Source of the DNA: Auricularia sp. M13
Lineage: Eukaryota > Basidiomycota > Agaricomycetes > Auriculariales > Auriculariaceae
Reading direction: 5' to 3'
Assembly: GCA_037042915.1 (NCBI GenBank)
Contig: CM073195.1
Span: forward strand, 3,162,001 to 3,226,000
DNA: 64,000 nucleotides
Shown: positions 36,901-48,690 of the stretch, one piece after another
Layout of the letters: each line of letters begins with the position of its first letter
Numbering within the stretch: position 1 is the first letter of the stretch
Program-made: the position numbers and the translations under genes
The notes under the pieces: model-generated
The model's input: only the letters and a program-made list of their open reading frames with translations
Told to the model about the DNA's origin: nothing
The model's database searches: none

Positions 36901-39900
36901 TCACGACGGCGCAGGCGTCGGCGGCCCGCGCAGCGAGCTGGCAGCCCATCCAAATAGCTGCTTGATGTCTGTCGGCGGCGCCGGATCCGCTGCCTGGCGG
37001 GGCTCCACCAGCAAACTGCAAAAACAAAACCTCAGCCATCGCCGTCCGTCCCCAAAAGAGCGTCAAGCCAAAAAAAAAAACGCACCTTCGGCGATACAAA
37101 TCACCAAGATCCCCGCTGTTTTTGGCATTGTCGAGGACATATGTGAGGTACGCCTGGATTTCCGGGATGCTCTTGAGCGCGTAGGGCACCTGGAAGCGCT
37201 GCATGTCTTGCACGATGCGCGTCAGCTTGTGGTACTTGTTGAAGTTGATCAGCTTGCGCGACGGGTCGCCCGGCGGGGAGCGGTGCGACGGGTTGCCGTC
37301 GCGGCAGAACGTCATGTCGGTCAGGTAGAGCCCCAGGAAGGGCACAGCGGGCGGCTGCGTCGCCTTCAGCCGGTTGCGGTACACGCTGTAGTTGCGCGCG
37401 TGGTCCGCAAGCTTGCGGAGCTCCTCGAACGCGGCGCGACTCTTCTGATGCAGACCCTATGAAGGGTGATAAGCAACCAAGCACCGACTTGCCCATTTGC
37501 AGCAGCACTGACCTGCCAGGTCTGCGCCAGGCGCGAGATAGTCGACGAGTCAAGCGCGGCGAGGATAGCCCTCGGCGCGGAGAAGTTGTTCAGGGTGACA
37601 CAGCGCTGCAATCAAAGGACGGGTCAGTCCGGCCCCGAGGATGGAAGCACGCAGCACAGCGCAGCGAGGAGTGGCAACTCACGTCTCCGACCTTGATAAA
37701 GAACTTAAGGAGAGCAGTCCGCTTCTTGATATCCTGCTCCGACAGGATGCTCTCAGCAACCCAGCCGGTGAGCGCGGTGCTCAGCGTCGACAGCTTGCGC
37801 ACGTTGCCGAGCGCGCTGTCGGGCCCGAGCACCTCCTCCGCGCGCACGGCGCGGTACAGCTCGCTCTCCATCACCGTCAGCTGGCGCGCGAGCTCGAGCG
37901 CGTCAAAGTCCGTCGGCGACACCGCGGAGTACTTGCGGTCGCGCAGCGCGGCGAACAGCGTCTTCGTCACGATGGGCCGCGGGATGTCCGCGAGCGCGGG
38001 CGTCGGCGCCGACGGCGTCGTGGCGCCCATGAGCAGCATCGGCGTGATGGGCGAGTCCGGCTCCGTCAGGCCGAGCTCGGCGTGCAGCGGGCGGCCGGCG
38101 GAGCGCATCGCGACGAGCTCGGCGACGCGGCCCGCCGTGCGGCCGAGCGACGGCGTGATGTCGTCCTCGAGCATCCGCGTCAGCGGCTCGAGCGCCGAGC
38201 GGTCGCTCGGCTTCCACTGGAACTCGAGCCACGTCTTGATGAGGTTCGTCACGCGCAGGCGCACGGGCATCTGCTTCGTCACCCGCCATGTGTCGTAGTC
38301 CTCGCCCGGCGGCGGCTGCAGGTTGAAGCGCGCGCGCAGCGCGTCGACGAGCTCGGTCGGCGTGGTGAACATGCGGAACGTCGAGTAGAACACGGTGGAG
38401 AACGTCGGGTCGACGATGCGCGAGTGCGGCGTCATGTGCTCGACGATCGCGCCGAGCGACGCGCCGATGAGCAGGCCCTCGCTGTTGTACATCACGTCGC
38501 GCGCGTCGGTGTCCTCCATGCCCGGCGCGGGCGGCGGCGTCGGCGGCGGCGCCCCGCCCGCGCCGGCGGGCTCAGCCTCGCTATTCGTGCTCGCGAGCGT
38601 CGAGATGCTCGCGAACGACGGCATGGGCGTCATGGGCAGCGACGGCAGGTCGCCATGCAGGATCTTGTCCTCCAGCGTCGTCGAGCGCGTCGACGCGGCA
38701 GACGCCTCGAGCGGGTGGTGCGGCGTGCTGCCCGAGACGGGGATGACGAGCTGCGGCGGGCGGCGCTGCTCGCGGTCGGCGTCGGGCGTCGGCGGCGGCG
38801 GCTCGTCCTCCTCCGTCGCCTGCGTCTCGTCGATGTCGGACAGCATCGCCTCCGAGTCGCGGCGCGACGACATGAACGACTCCATCGCGCTCGAGTCGCT
38901 CCGCGTGCGCGCGCTCAGCCCGTCCTCCGACCGGCGCACCTGCACCGTGACGTCCGCCTGCACCGTCTCGTCCTCGTCCGCGCGCATCGCGCTCATGCTG
39001 CGCACCTTGCGCACGACGGTGTTGTCCTCGTTCGCCGCATGGCGGTCCGGCGGGAGGACGATGACCGCGTTCTGGCCGAGGCCCCTGAGCACGCCCATGC
39101 GCACCGCCGCGGCACAATCGTTGGATGCCTTGAGCGTGCCTGTCGCGCACAGCAGAGCATGTTTCTTGTCCTGCTCCTCCTCCGAGTTGTCCTCGCCCTC
39201 CGCGGCGCTCGGCGTAATCGCCGTGAGCTGCTTCGTCGCGTCGACGAGCGCAGACACTGCGACGTAGAGGTTGTCCTTCGCGTCGCGCAGGCGCGAGGCA
39301 CGCGCGCCCGCGCTCGTCACGGCATCAACTATGCGGATCATATTGGAGACCTTGTCCACGGCCTCGGTCATGATCGTAATGAGCTGCGATTTCGAGCTAG
39401 AATGCGCAGTGCGGACATGTGAGTGGACGAGCCCGATAAACGCGGCGACGGTCGAGAGCAGGTCGTCGTGGCACAGGCGGAGGTAGGAGAGCAGATCGGA
39501 CGGACTGCAGGGGCCGGCAGGCACGAGGGAGACGGCGCCGCGCCCGGACAGCGAGCGCGGCGAGGAAGGCGAGGAACTCTGGCGGCTGCCAGACGCGCCA
39601 CTGGAGCTAGAGGAGATGGAGGATATAGACTCGCTGTTCTGCGCATGGGTTGACAGCGAGCTCGGCTTCTGACGTCGAACCACTGCAGGGGTGGACCCCG
39701 CGTAGCGAGAATTGACGCCCAGCCCTGGTCCTGGGCCGCGGGGGGTAAGTCGGTGCATGAGCGGGGTTGCTGAGGAATCGGAAAACTCGTCGTCGGACAC
39801 GACGGTGGGCGGGCGAGGCTTCTTCCTGGACTCGAGGCCGATACGCACTGCGGAGGGCTGGCGTGTGACGGCGGGGCGGCCGGACTCGGACTCGGAGGAG

Positions 39901-40853
39901 TAGGACGGGGAGGCGGCGCTGCGGCGGCGACGCGGGAACTCGATGCCGCACTGGTGTGCAACCTCGACGAAAGTCTCGGTGTCGAGATAGACGTGCAGGG
40001 CGTGTGTAAGCATTTTCGCGTGCTGGCCGGCGCGCTCCTCTTCGTCGACGTCGGTCTCGTCCGGATTGTCCGAGTCGGGCTCCTGCTCGGCGGAGCAGGC
40101 GCGGGTCTGAGCGACGAGCGCAGACAGGTCGTCGAGGATGCGTTTGCGCTCGACGAAGAGCTGGTGGTGGGCGCGCATGGTGGGCGTGTCGCGCTGGAGA
40201 CAGTCGGCGCGGACGAGGACGGTGCGCACGCAGGAAATAATGCAGGCCGTCGACGGCTGGAAATGCGTGAAGCGCTGTGCGAGCACTGCAGACTTGAGCA
40301 GTGAGATGCCCTGGAGCAGCGGCTGCAGCACGGGCGGCGCGTCCGGATCAGAGAGCACCTGGTCCAGGGCGTTGTGGATCGAGAACTGGCTGCCGGCCGT
40401 CGACGAGCGCGCTCCAGAAGATGGCCCTGCGCGCGAGCTGGCCCAGGAGCTGATGGAGCTGTTGCTCTTCTTGTGCTGCGCAGGGGACCGGGCTCGGGTC
40501 TGGCGGCGGTCAGTGGGGGCTTGGACTGGCTCGGGATTGCGGCGCACGGTGGTCACGACGGGCACGGGGGCGGGGTCGTCTGTAAGCTGGGGCAGGGCGC
40601 TGCCGGTGTAGTTGGACGGGAACCAGCCGCGCTTGCCGTCGAGCTCGCCGTCCCACCAGCCCGACGGGTCGCGGTTGAGGACATGGATGACCTGGCCGGC
40701 CTTGAACGCCAGGCACGTCGCGTTGCCGGCGGGCGTAAAGTCGTGCAGCGCGAGCACATACTCGTCCAGGCCCACCGGGGACTGCTGCTCCGTCTCCGAC
40801 GCGTCGTTGCTGCTGCTGGCGGCGCTGTCGACGACGGCGGCGGCGGCGGTCAT
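36901..40853 (-). CDS. CDC25: Ras guanine nucleotide exchange factor, Cdc25 type (SH3 - RasGEF_N - RasGEF)
   Basis: This membrane-associated activator loads Ras with GTP and would feed cAMP/PKA or MAPK signalling. The N-terminal SH3 domain (about residues 30-85) has YVLALHDFTPAGNATCLAFK, GWWDGELDGKRGWFPSNY. A long Ser-rich region with helical segments follows. The RasGEF_N motif is near ATLGAIVEHMTPHSRIVDPT-like sequence at about 38400-38450 (SLGAIVEHMTPHSRIVDPTF). The catalytic domain starts at DFDALELARQLTVMESELYR and continues over two introns as KRTALLKFFIKVGD, RCVTLNNFSAPRAI, TISRLAQTWQ, VPFLGLYLTDMTFCRDG and FNKYHKLTRIVQDMQRFQ. A last intron with an A-rich plus strand (T-rich in the transcript) precedes a short tail ending PTPAPS, TGA at 36901-36903. 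The first exon alone is about 3.2 kb. The start at 40853 is well placed before the SH3. Confidence 0.93.
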
Positions 40854-41048
40854 GGCAACTGGGGGCTAGGTTGGCGGACAACGGGCGCGCTTGCTGGCGG
40901 CGCTGGCACTCGAGCAGCAGGCAGTTGATGGTCGTCGGCGTGTGAAGAGCGAGGGACGGTTCACTGGGCTTTTTAGCCGCAATCACTACAAACATTCAAA
41001 AATCCAACCTCCCCGGCTCTTCCCGGCCTGCCACCCAAGAGACCAGAC
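40854..41048. promoter_or_regulatory. Divergent promoter of the RasGEF and nickel transporter genes
   Basis: Start codons lie 195 bp apart on opposite strands, so this interval must serve both genes. I recognise no specific factor site. Confidence 0.55.
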
Positions 41049-44000
41049 ATGCCTCGCCTCACCCTCATCGGCCGTGCGCTCGCCCTCATCACTGGAGAGC
41101 TGCTCTTTACGGCCGCCGTATGGGCTATCGCTGCTGTTTTTCTCAGAGAGACGCCGGCCATCGCGCTGCTCGCATGGGTCAGTGATATCTTCAGATAAGC
41201 GCCTTTTAGGCTTATCGCCCCCGCCCTCTCACAGACAGTCGGTCTCAGGCATGGTACATAACCTTGTCCAAGATACACTTCATGTTGCTGTAACCTTCAC
41301 AGGACTCGACGCCGACCACATCAGGTGCAATTCCCACTGTTAACCGTCCGTAAGTCACGCCCGATCGCCCAGCTTGCACCACTTTCTCAGCTAACGCGCT
41401 TCGCATCCTAATTCCACTCTTCCCTGCACCTACGGATTGACGCCGTCGTATGCGTTGCCCTGGACACCTGCAATCCGTCTCGGTCTATCTGAATGCACCC
41501 ACCATGCCATCCCAACTTCCAACTTCCGCCGCCCCGGATCCGGATCCGATCCCTGCGACTGCTTGCCACTGCTTTACGCCCAAGAAGCGCGCACGCACAG
41601 ACTGACGTCCCGCTTCCTTTCCCCGGCTCATCGTCCCTTCGTTCCTTGTTTCTCCTTCGACTTACCCATGCTCTGCGTCCATGCCTCACGTGGCCTGCCT
41701 GCGCCCCGGGTCGCCACCTCGCCGGTCCACCTCGTTCTAACGCGTTTCGTGCTCGCCTCTTCCCCCTCTGAGTCTCCTTCTGGGCTGCGCGCGCGCACTC
41801 TAACATTGAAACTGAATGCCAACCGTGACGTCCCTTCTCGGCCTCACCTTTTCCCCCGTGCCCGCGCCCGCGCTCGACACTTCTGAACCGCACCTCCAAC
41901 AACAACCAAAAAAAAAACACCTGGCCTGGCACTAGCGCGATCGACAACGCGACGCGCGGCCTGTTGGCGCACGACCCGCCGCACCTGTCCGTGCTCTGCG
42001 GCCTGTGGTTCTCCCTGGGCCACAGCACAATCGTCATCGTCGTCGTACGTGAAAACCCGCGTGTATTCATCTATCCATTCATTCATTCCCGGATCCGCCC
42101 TTGCAGAACGTGGCCATAGCCGTGAGCGTGGACGTGTATGACAAGCTGGACAAGGTCGGCTCGGTCGGCGGGATCGTAGGTCAGTCAGTCCTCCTCCCTC
42201 CATCCCCCCATCCCCCCTCCCTCCATCCCCCCATCCCCCCTCCCTCCTCCCCCACCGACAACCCGGATAATAGCACTCACTACGCCCGAATTTCAAATTC
42301 CACACGCACGCGTTCGAGGGCCCGTCTTCTCTTGTCAATGCTTTGTTTGGGCTCCCCGGCGCCAGCGCGAGCCTGTTTGTTTGACGGCGCTGCCGCGTCG
42401 GCTGCGCTATCCCTTTCCTCGCCGTCGACGTCCTGCTCCTGGCGCCTTTTCCCGCGTCCCGCATGCTGTTTCCTGTCTCCTTTACGGTGTGCTGTTTCCT
42501 GTTTCCTGTCGCCCCTGCATTGACTCGCGGGAGCACTTAATCTCCGACTCTGCGGTCTGGATCCGGGACGTCGCTCGCCCACAGTTGAGGCCACGGTGCT
42601 TAAATATCGGGCGCAGTCGCCCCTGCCCCTGCCGCTGCCGCCGACACTGGGGCCTTGCATCGAGCGCCGACTCGATATCGTTAACGCACCGCCTGGCACC
42701 CGCCATTCAGTCGTTCTCCGGCAGCTGATTCATCCTCTGACTGACTGACTGACTGAATGGACCCCGGGCTCAATATAATGGCCGCCCACTTTGCTTTGCT
42801 TTGCCTCATTCTGGCGCGCTTTGTCTACCGGGATCATACTCCAGTACTGCACGCTGTCCGCGGGGCATTCATTCAGTCGTGGACGTGCCGTGCCGACTCG
42901 GACGACGGGCTGCGCCCCTGCGCTGACGGCCGAGGGTCGACCTTCGCGCAGCGACGTCGACCATTGCCTTTGAGCGGCGGTCCCAGCGCTCATCGTGATG
43001 ATCGATGACTATGACACAACTTGTTTCCTTCCCTTCGAGCGCCCCGCCCTCGCCCCGCTGCAGTGCAGTGCACCGGACGTCCGCTCCACCCCACAGGCCG
43101 GAGTCGCACGTCGGGCGTCCCGCCCTCCCTGCCCCTGCCTACCCTGTTTCGCCGCTCAGGCCAATGACGCTGCTGCCATTGCGTTGTCGTTGCGCCGCTT
43201 CCCTCATCCACGCTACTTGCCTGGGCCAAATACGCTCGCCGGCGCTCCCTGGCGAATGGGCCAATGGGAGCGGGCGACTGGGCATTCCTGTACCGCCCCC
43301 TGGTTGCCCTCATCTCGACCGACAAACGCTGCTGGGCAAATTACTTCGCCTCCTCCGGGCAACACCGCACACAAGTACAAGCACGCCGCACGCTGGCTGG
43401 GGGGCCGGGCCCTCCCCACCCGTGCGCGTTCGCAATGGATGATGTGCACGGGCAACGCCACCCCCGCGGGGTGTGGCTGCGCGCGAACCCCCCGCAGTGG
43501 CCCATGACGCAACGCCCACGAAGAGAGCCCGATTGCCCCGACGCAAGAAGACCGCAGACAGACAGATCTGAATCTGTTCAATATGTTATTGTCGTCCGCG
43601 TTCCCTTACGACCGGCCGCGCATGGCTCGCCCCAAAGCTATAGGTACTGTTACTGTAGCTATCCGCTCCTCTGAGACGGTCTGATCCCAATTTCGCGCCT
43701 CTACAAATTCGCAGCCACAAGCGCAAATCCAAATCGCATGAACCTGCGACCCGGGCTCGGCGCAGGCTGCTTTCATTTCGCGCCTGTCGGACCTTCTTCT
43801 GCGGGTCTGGCCCGCCCCGGGTATATCCAGGGGTTCTCTGCGCTGCGATATTCCCGATATCCCGAGTCCGAGAACGATGCTGCCCTTGCCACGCCGTCCG
43901 GGCCCGCTCCTCCTCGGCTCCTTGGGCAGCCACCGGCCCCGCACGGCCAGCGCAGCGGTATCGCGGCTGCGCCTTACCTATTAGTATTACCAAGCGCAAT

Positions 44001-46422
44001 TAATTACAGTAAACGACTTTCGTCACTGCGATTACTTACAATACAGTATCTGGCCTGGCGGCGCGCCTTCCCACATCCTCGGCGCTGCGAGTCGACGTCC
44101 GGTTGGTTATGTATTTCGGCTGGGCGTCTGACTCTCAGGCTGAGGGCGTTTCTCGGAGTCGTGGACAATCTAATCAGATGCGTCTGTCGTGCATTCATCG
44201 CCATCGCCCCCCTCTATTTATCAGGCTAAGTATTCCTCGCCCCATCCGGCTGGCTGGATAATGAATGCACAGACCCCGCTACCCCCGAATACTTACGAAG
44301 GCAGTACGAAGGCCCCTATATCATGGGATATCTCATCTGTTCTGCTGGAAGGATTCTGGTGCACTGCCTCCAGCCCTAGCCAATTCCCTATTCGACTGAA
44401 TCGCCCAGTCATCGCACAGCAATTTATGTGAGTCCTTCACGACGCTGCACCTGCGATCTGATTCAAACCAATCGAATTCGTGTAGTATCTGGCGTCCGCG
44501 GCGACCCTGCGTGTCATCCGCAATATCCAATTCGATTCACTTCCGGAGTTCGCGACCGTTGATTCCCTCATAACCCCGCCAAGACCGCCTCCAACTCCAT
44601 CGTCGCTACGTCGGCTTTGCCACTGGGCTGCGGTCTGCGTCTTCTTGTCGGTCCTCCTTATGGAACTGCTGTTTCTGACTCGCACAGAACAGTCAGCGCC
44701 AACTGATTGGTGGTATCTCCCGCTTCAGCGGCTTCTGGTCTTCTCGCTGATTCATTTCCGCGACCTCTTCTGTTCTTGCATTTTCACACATGCGCTGCAC
44801 AGCAGAGCCTATTCGCAGCCCAACTCCGCCTGCCGCGTGCGACTCGCTCTTGCCCATTCTGCTTCGTGGTTTCCGGACTGCCGCTATCTGCCAGCCGACG
44901 CCTATCCCGGCATGCCATTGGTGTTCTGTTGGAGCGACGACTCTTTCTTGATCCGGCGCGCGACGCCCGATTAGGCGATGATTGACATCTGCCATGACAC
45001 CATCACTGATATGCATCCGAGATCATCTGGGATTCGCTGCCGTGGCTTCTTCAGCGCTCCATGATCCTTCTCTCGTACCCCATGCACAGTCAAATTCCGC
45101 CGTTTTTTCTGGACTTTCTCTCGCGCTCCTTTCCCTCATGCGCCCGCATTCTCCCCCTTTCATCATTTCCGCGATCATGGCTAGGTACTGAAAGCAGCAC
45201 ACAGGCGCGGCGGTCAGCGCCTCTTTCCTCTTCCTAATCGGACTGGCGAATTCGATCATTCTGTATGGGATCATTCGCCGGCGGCGACGCGTAAGATGCA
45301 GCTTCTACCTACATCCGCGAACCGACGCCATGTTCTGACCGTCTGTCTGTTCAGGCTCGCGATGGCGAAGAAGAGGAAGAAGGATCGACACATACTGTCA
45401 TGATGCGCATCCTCGGACCTGTGACCCGCTTCGTTGACAGACCTTGGAAGGTATGTTCACAATTCATATTCAGCGCTCAGCTCCTGTACAATTATCTGAT
45501 GTGCTCCATGGCGAAATGTAGATGTATCCAGTCGGCGTGCTGTTCGGCTTCGGTTTCGATACTGCGTCGTCCATCGCGCTGCTGGCCATTACAGCTGTGG
45601 CGCAGCAGAAGGTTCACCATGCAGCGGTCGCGATTTTGCCCGTGCGTATTATGCTGCTGACCAGAGAGTGCTGACTCACCGAGCGAGCGGTTTAGTTCCT
45701 TTTCACAGCAGGAATGAGCCTGGTCGACTCGCTAGACTCTGTCCTTATGGTCTACTCCTACGCGGGCTTCCCTGAGGCCGAAAATCGCTTCAAACTCATC
45801 GAGGGGAACGCGGTCGAGTCCGATTCTAAACCAGATTCCAAGGTGGCGTCTAACGAACCGTCGGTCCCGGTAGCGAGTGGGCAGCCGGCCGCGCTGCATG
45901 CCGCCAACGACGACCTAGATGTCGAGGCTTGCCCTCCGCGAGTTGACCAGGAAGAGCCCGCACCTACAACGCCCGGTTTCGACGAAGTGGAACGCGCTAT
46001 GAAGAGAGTCAAGATAAATGCCATGTCCAACCTCAGTATAGTTCTCACGATCATGAGCATCCTGGTGGCGTTTAGGCAAGTCACACCTCCCCATACGCTA
46101 TTGACGCTCCTTGTCTGATTTCGATGGTTACTCCCGTGGCAGTATCTCGTTAATTACCACCATGGGACTCATCGGGGAGAACTGCAAAGCATGCAGGGAG
46201 GCGGCAGAGTCTGACCCTGGATTGCCGGGAAGGTGGTGGAGAGCTTGGGCTGCAGTGCGTTGCACTGCTCTATTCGTCCCTCCCACTCAAGCGCTGATGT
46301 CATTTCAGGCAAATGATCAGTCGGGCTACATTGGCGCCGGTATTGTCGCGGCCTTCCTGTTGCTCGTGGTTGCTTGGTATGCTACCAAGTACTATGTTCG
46401 CCGTCGCGCTGCTAGGTCGTGA
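41049..46422 (+). CDS. NIC1: Nickel/cobalt transporter (NiCoT family)
   Basis: A high-affinity Ni2+/Co2+ permease with eight membrane segments, in fungi supplying nickel to urease. MPRLTLIGRALALITGELLF starts at 41049. Two tiny exons (41235-41253, 19 nt; 41303-41334, 32 nt) give TVGLRHGLDADHIS, the metal-binding helix II signature with conserved His and Asp. Exon 41936 onward reads AIDNATRGLLAHDPPHLSVL then WFSLGHSTIVIV (helix III signature). After VGSVGGIVG the gene continues 3,025 bp downstream with AAVSASFLFLIGLANSIILY, in phase. Then MYPVGVLFGFGFDTASSIAL, FLFTAGMSLVDSLDSVLM, SNLSIVLTIMSILVAFS, ITTMGLIGENC and GYIGAGIVAAFLLLVVAW. The stop TGA is at 46420-46422. The intron 46076-46142 has a GC donor. 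All joins keep frame. Confidence 0.88.
42180..45204 (+). other. 3,025-nt intron in the nickel transporter gene
   Basis: The donor is GTCAGT after GGG ATC GTA G and the acceptor is CACACAG before GCGCGGCGG. The join gives GGIVGAAVSASF, which fits the family. Introns elsewhere in this window are mostly 50-70 nt. The interval contains no gene I recognise. It holds a C-rich tandem tract near 42191-42253 and a CTGA repeat near 42737-42755. Confidence 0.65.
42191..42253. repeat. Pyrimidine (C-rich) tandem tract
   Basis: A unit of about 24 bases built from ctccatccccccatcccccc is present twice with short extensions. The complementary strand has repeated runs of five or six G, so it could form a G-quadruplex. 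It lies just inside the 5' end of the 3-kb intron of the nickel transporter gene. Confidence 0.8.
46076..46142 (+). other. GC-AG intron in the nickel transporter gene
   Basis: TTT AG is followed by GCAAGT, and the intron ends in AG at 46141-46142. The join gives VAFSISLITTMGLIGENC in frame, as expected for the last membrane segments. Confidence 0.8.
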
Positions 46423-47749
46423 CGGCGTGCTCGGTACAGCTTCAGCGCCTTTCTCCATGACACTAATGGATTGGGATAACGAGTATACATGCACAATGGC
46501 CCGTTGACAGCTGCGTGAGAACTACACGACATCCGGCCGTCGAGTTTCTATCAGAATGCTATCGACTTGTGTCAACTTTTCATCTCGGTACAAATAGTCC
46601 CATGTATCGACAGATCGTGAGAGCGCTGGGTTTACGCATCTACAGACCCTACGGACCGCAGCAGATCGAGCTTCAGTCGTGGCTGGATGTTGGAAGGCAA
46701 TCCGACGTTCCCAATTGGCTCTCGGAGTCACCAGCTTACTGCATTTCCAGTCTCGTGTTGAATGAGATGCTGTGTGAGGTGACTTGTGCAGTCATATGCC
46801 ACGACTTCACTGAGCACGACAGCATAAACCACCCGGATCCTATCATCAGACGACGAGCTGCATACTACCTACCATCTAGATTCTAGAAAAACGAGTTCGT
46901 AACGCCGCCAAGGAGAGTTAGACTGTTTGTTTTGTACATGCGAGGCGGGCAGCGCTACTGAGCTACTGTAGTAGCTCCGAGGTGGCTACAGACAGATCCT
47001 CAGCTGGCCGAGAAGTCTAGGTTATGTGGATATCAGTAACTATCAATATACCGGGATGTATAACAGTAGTACCTGCTGGGCAGATTCTGACTGTGGGAAT
47101 GCGGTCACACGTGGAGGGGATCGCATCGAATCGATGCAACCACCGGTGTCTCCGCGTCTTCTTTCGGGGTCTCAGTATCTTCAATTTAGTTGAGACTGAC
47201 AAAGCCGGAAATATCGATTGGATACATAAACATAAACATAGGGGCTATCAACGAGATGCCGGTTTCACAGCACAAAGTAGAAGAGCGTGAATCGGCCAGA
47301 CAGTTAGAAGCGGGCCGTTATTGCTTCCAGATCGCCGGAGCGGCCTGCTATTTGGGAACTGTTTCAACGTTTCAAAGCTCATAGAAAACGAGCGCTATGT
47401 GCGATAACGAACTGAATGTGGCTCTTTGCCATCCAGGCACACGTTTCGCAGCTGGTTTCTCAGCAAATTCAGCCTCCCCAAGAACAGAATCCAGGAATTC
47501 CCAGTTATACGACGTCATACTGAGACTACTGCGCGTATTGTGGATGCATATGCCAGTATACAGCGTGGTGAAACGGTGCTGCAGGGACATTTTCACTATT
47601 CAGGGTCCGAATATCCGAGCTGTGACGGTTCGCCTTCCTTTCCCCATATCTTGGATAAATCCAGCTTATGTCGCCTGCATCTTGATGGTCACGACAGTGG
47701 GGAATAGGACGCGGCGCTGTTGTACGCGTTTATATAATAAAATTCTGCT
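46423..47749. other. Intergenic region, about 1.3 kb
   Basis: I find no recognisable gene. A small perfect inverted repeat lies at 46960-46977. Open frames near 46515-46886 and 47397-47756 show no known motif; the second could include degraded 5' sequence of the kinase-like pseudogene. Confidence 0.4.
46960..46977. repeat. Short perfect inverted repeat
   Basis: GAGCTACT is followed by GT and then AGTAGCTC, an 8-bp stem with a two-base centre. It is not followed by a T run, and its meaning is unknown. Confidence 0.6.
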
Positions 47750-48690
47750 TTGCTGACCGATGCTTTTTCAGAGCAGGGTGAATCGTGCCATCGAGGACAA
47801 CTCGCGAGGCGCATTGTAGCTCTGAAAAAGTCCCGATGCTCTGAAAGGATCAAACGGCCATCGTTGCAGCGTGAAGCTCGTGCGTTGCTCCACCTCGCTG
47901 GCCATCCTGCAATCCCGGAACTCTTCGCGTATGGACGAATACCATTTTGAATTCCTTTCCATGCAATATATTGGCCCATCATTGGCCGATATTGTCCGTG
48001 AACAAGGCATCTTGGCCATTGGCCGTTTGTGCCAAGTCGCGACCCAACTCGTACGCGAACGTTGAGCGCGAAGTATTCTTCTCATCGCTTCTGAAGTTAG
48101 ACACTGTGCGCCACATCTGCTCTCGCAACATTATTCACCGCGACGTCAGGCCTGAAAACATCCTTGCGGACTCAAATGCTTCTTGGCAAGTGTTCCTGGT
48201 CGACTATGGCCACTCCGCCTCGTACGCTCTGCCGTCCGTAGCCCCAGCTCAAGAGCTTACCACCGAGGTCTCGGTTGTAGGAACACTGTTATACGCCAGT
48301 CTAAATGCGCACCGCGGATACCGTGAGTCTTTGATTGGATATATCAGTCTTCCCGAACTGCGTTCGCTACCTCACAATTTCAGCGCTGTCGTTTCGTGAC
48401 GATCTCGAATCCTTGACGTACACCTTTGTTTATCTTCTGCGCGCTCGGCTCCCGTGGTCGCACTACAACTGCGGACTTCCGACGCGACAGCTGAAATTCA
48501 GCAGGTCCGTCGTCAAAAACTTGCCTGCGATGGCTCTCGGCTGGCGCTCGGGGTCCCAAGCATTTTCGGCGATTATTAGCGCTCTCTTGCCTTTGACCAA
48601 GTTCCAGAGCATCCTGCGTGGATTCACCCGTTCGATGATCTCTCTAGGACTGCGGAAGGCGCACAGACAAGTTGTCTGTTGAAGACCACC
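47750..48690 (+). pseudogene. CK1-like protein kinase, decayed
   Basis: The frame pieces match, in order, a casein-kinase-1-like kinase of the sort found in Agaricomycetes: IVALKKSRCSERIKRPSLQR (ATP-site lysine strand), EARALLHLAGHPAIPELFAY, HFEFLSMQYIGPSLADIV, the catalytic loop HRDVRPENIL, VDYG in place of DFG, VVGTLLYASLNAHRG, DDLESLTYTFVYLLRARLPW and SRLALGVPSIFGDY followed by RSLAFDQVPEHPAW. A frameshift lies between ELFAYGR and YHFEF, another just after RLPW, and an in-frame TAG falls after FGDY where the family has a residue. Two introns (starting near 48052 and 48321) still splice in frame. No glycine-rich loop is visible upstream. Sequence to about 49450 may be its old C-terminal extension. 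I read it as a pseudogene; sequencing errors could mimic this. Confidence 0.65.

Noticed and set aside
37641-39422. Plus-strand open frame of 593 codons
   Set aside because: It is exactly antisense to the RasGEF exon and rich in Arg, Ala and Leu, a shadow of GC-rich coding sequence with no domain.
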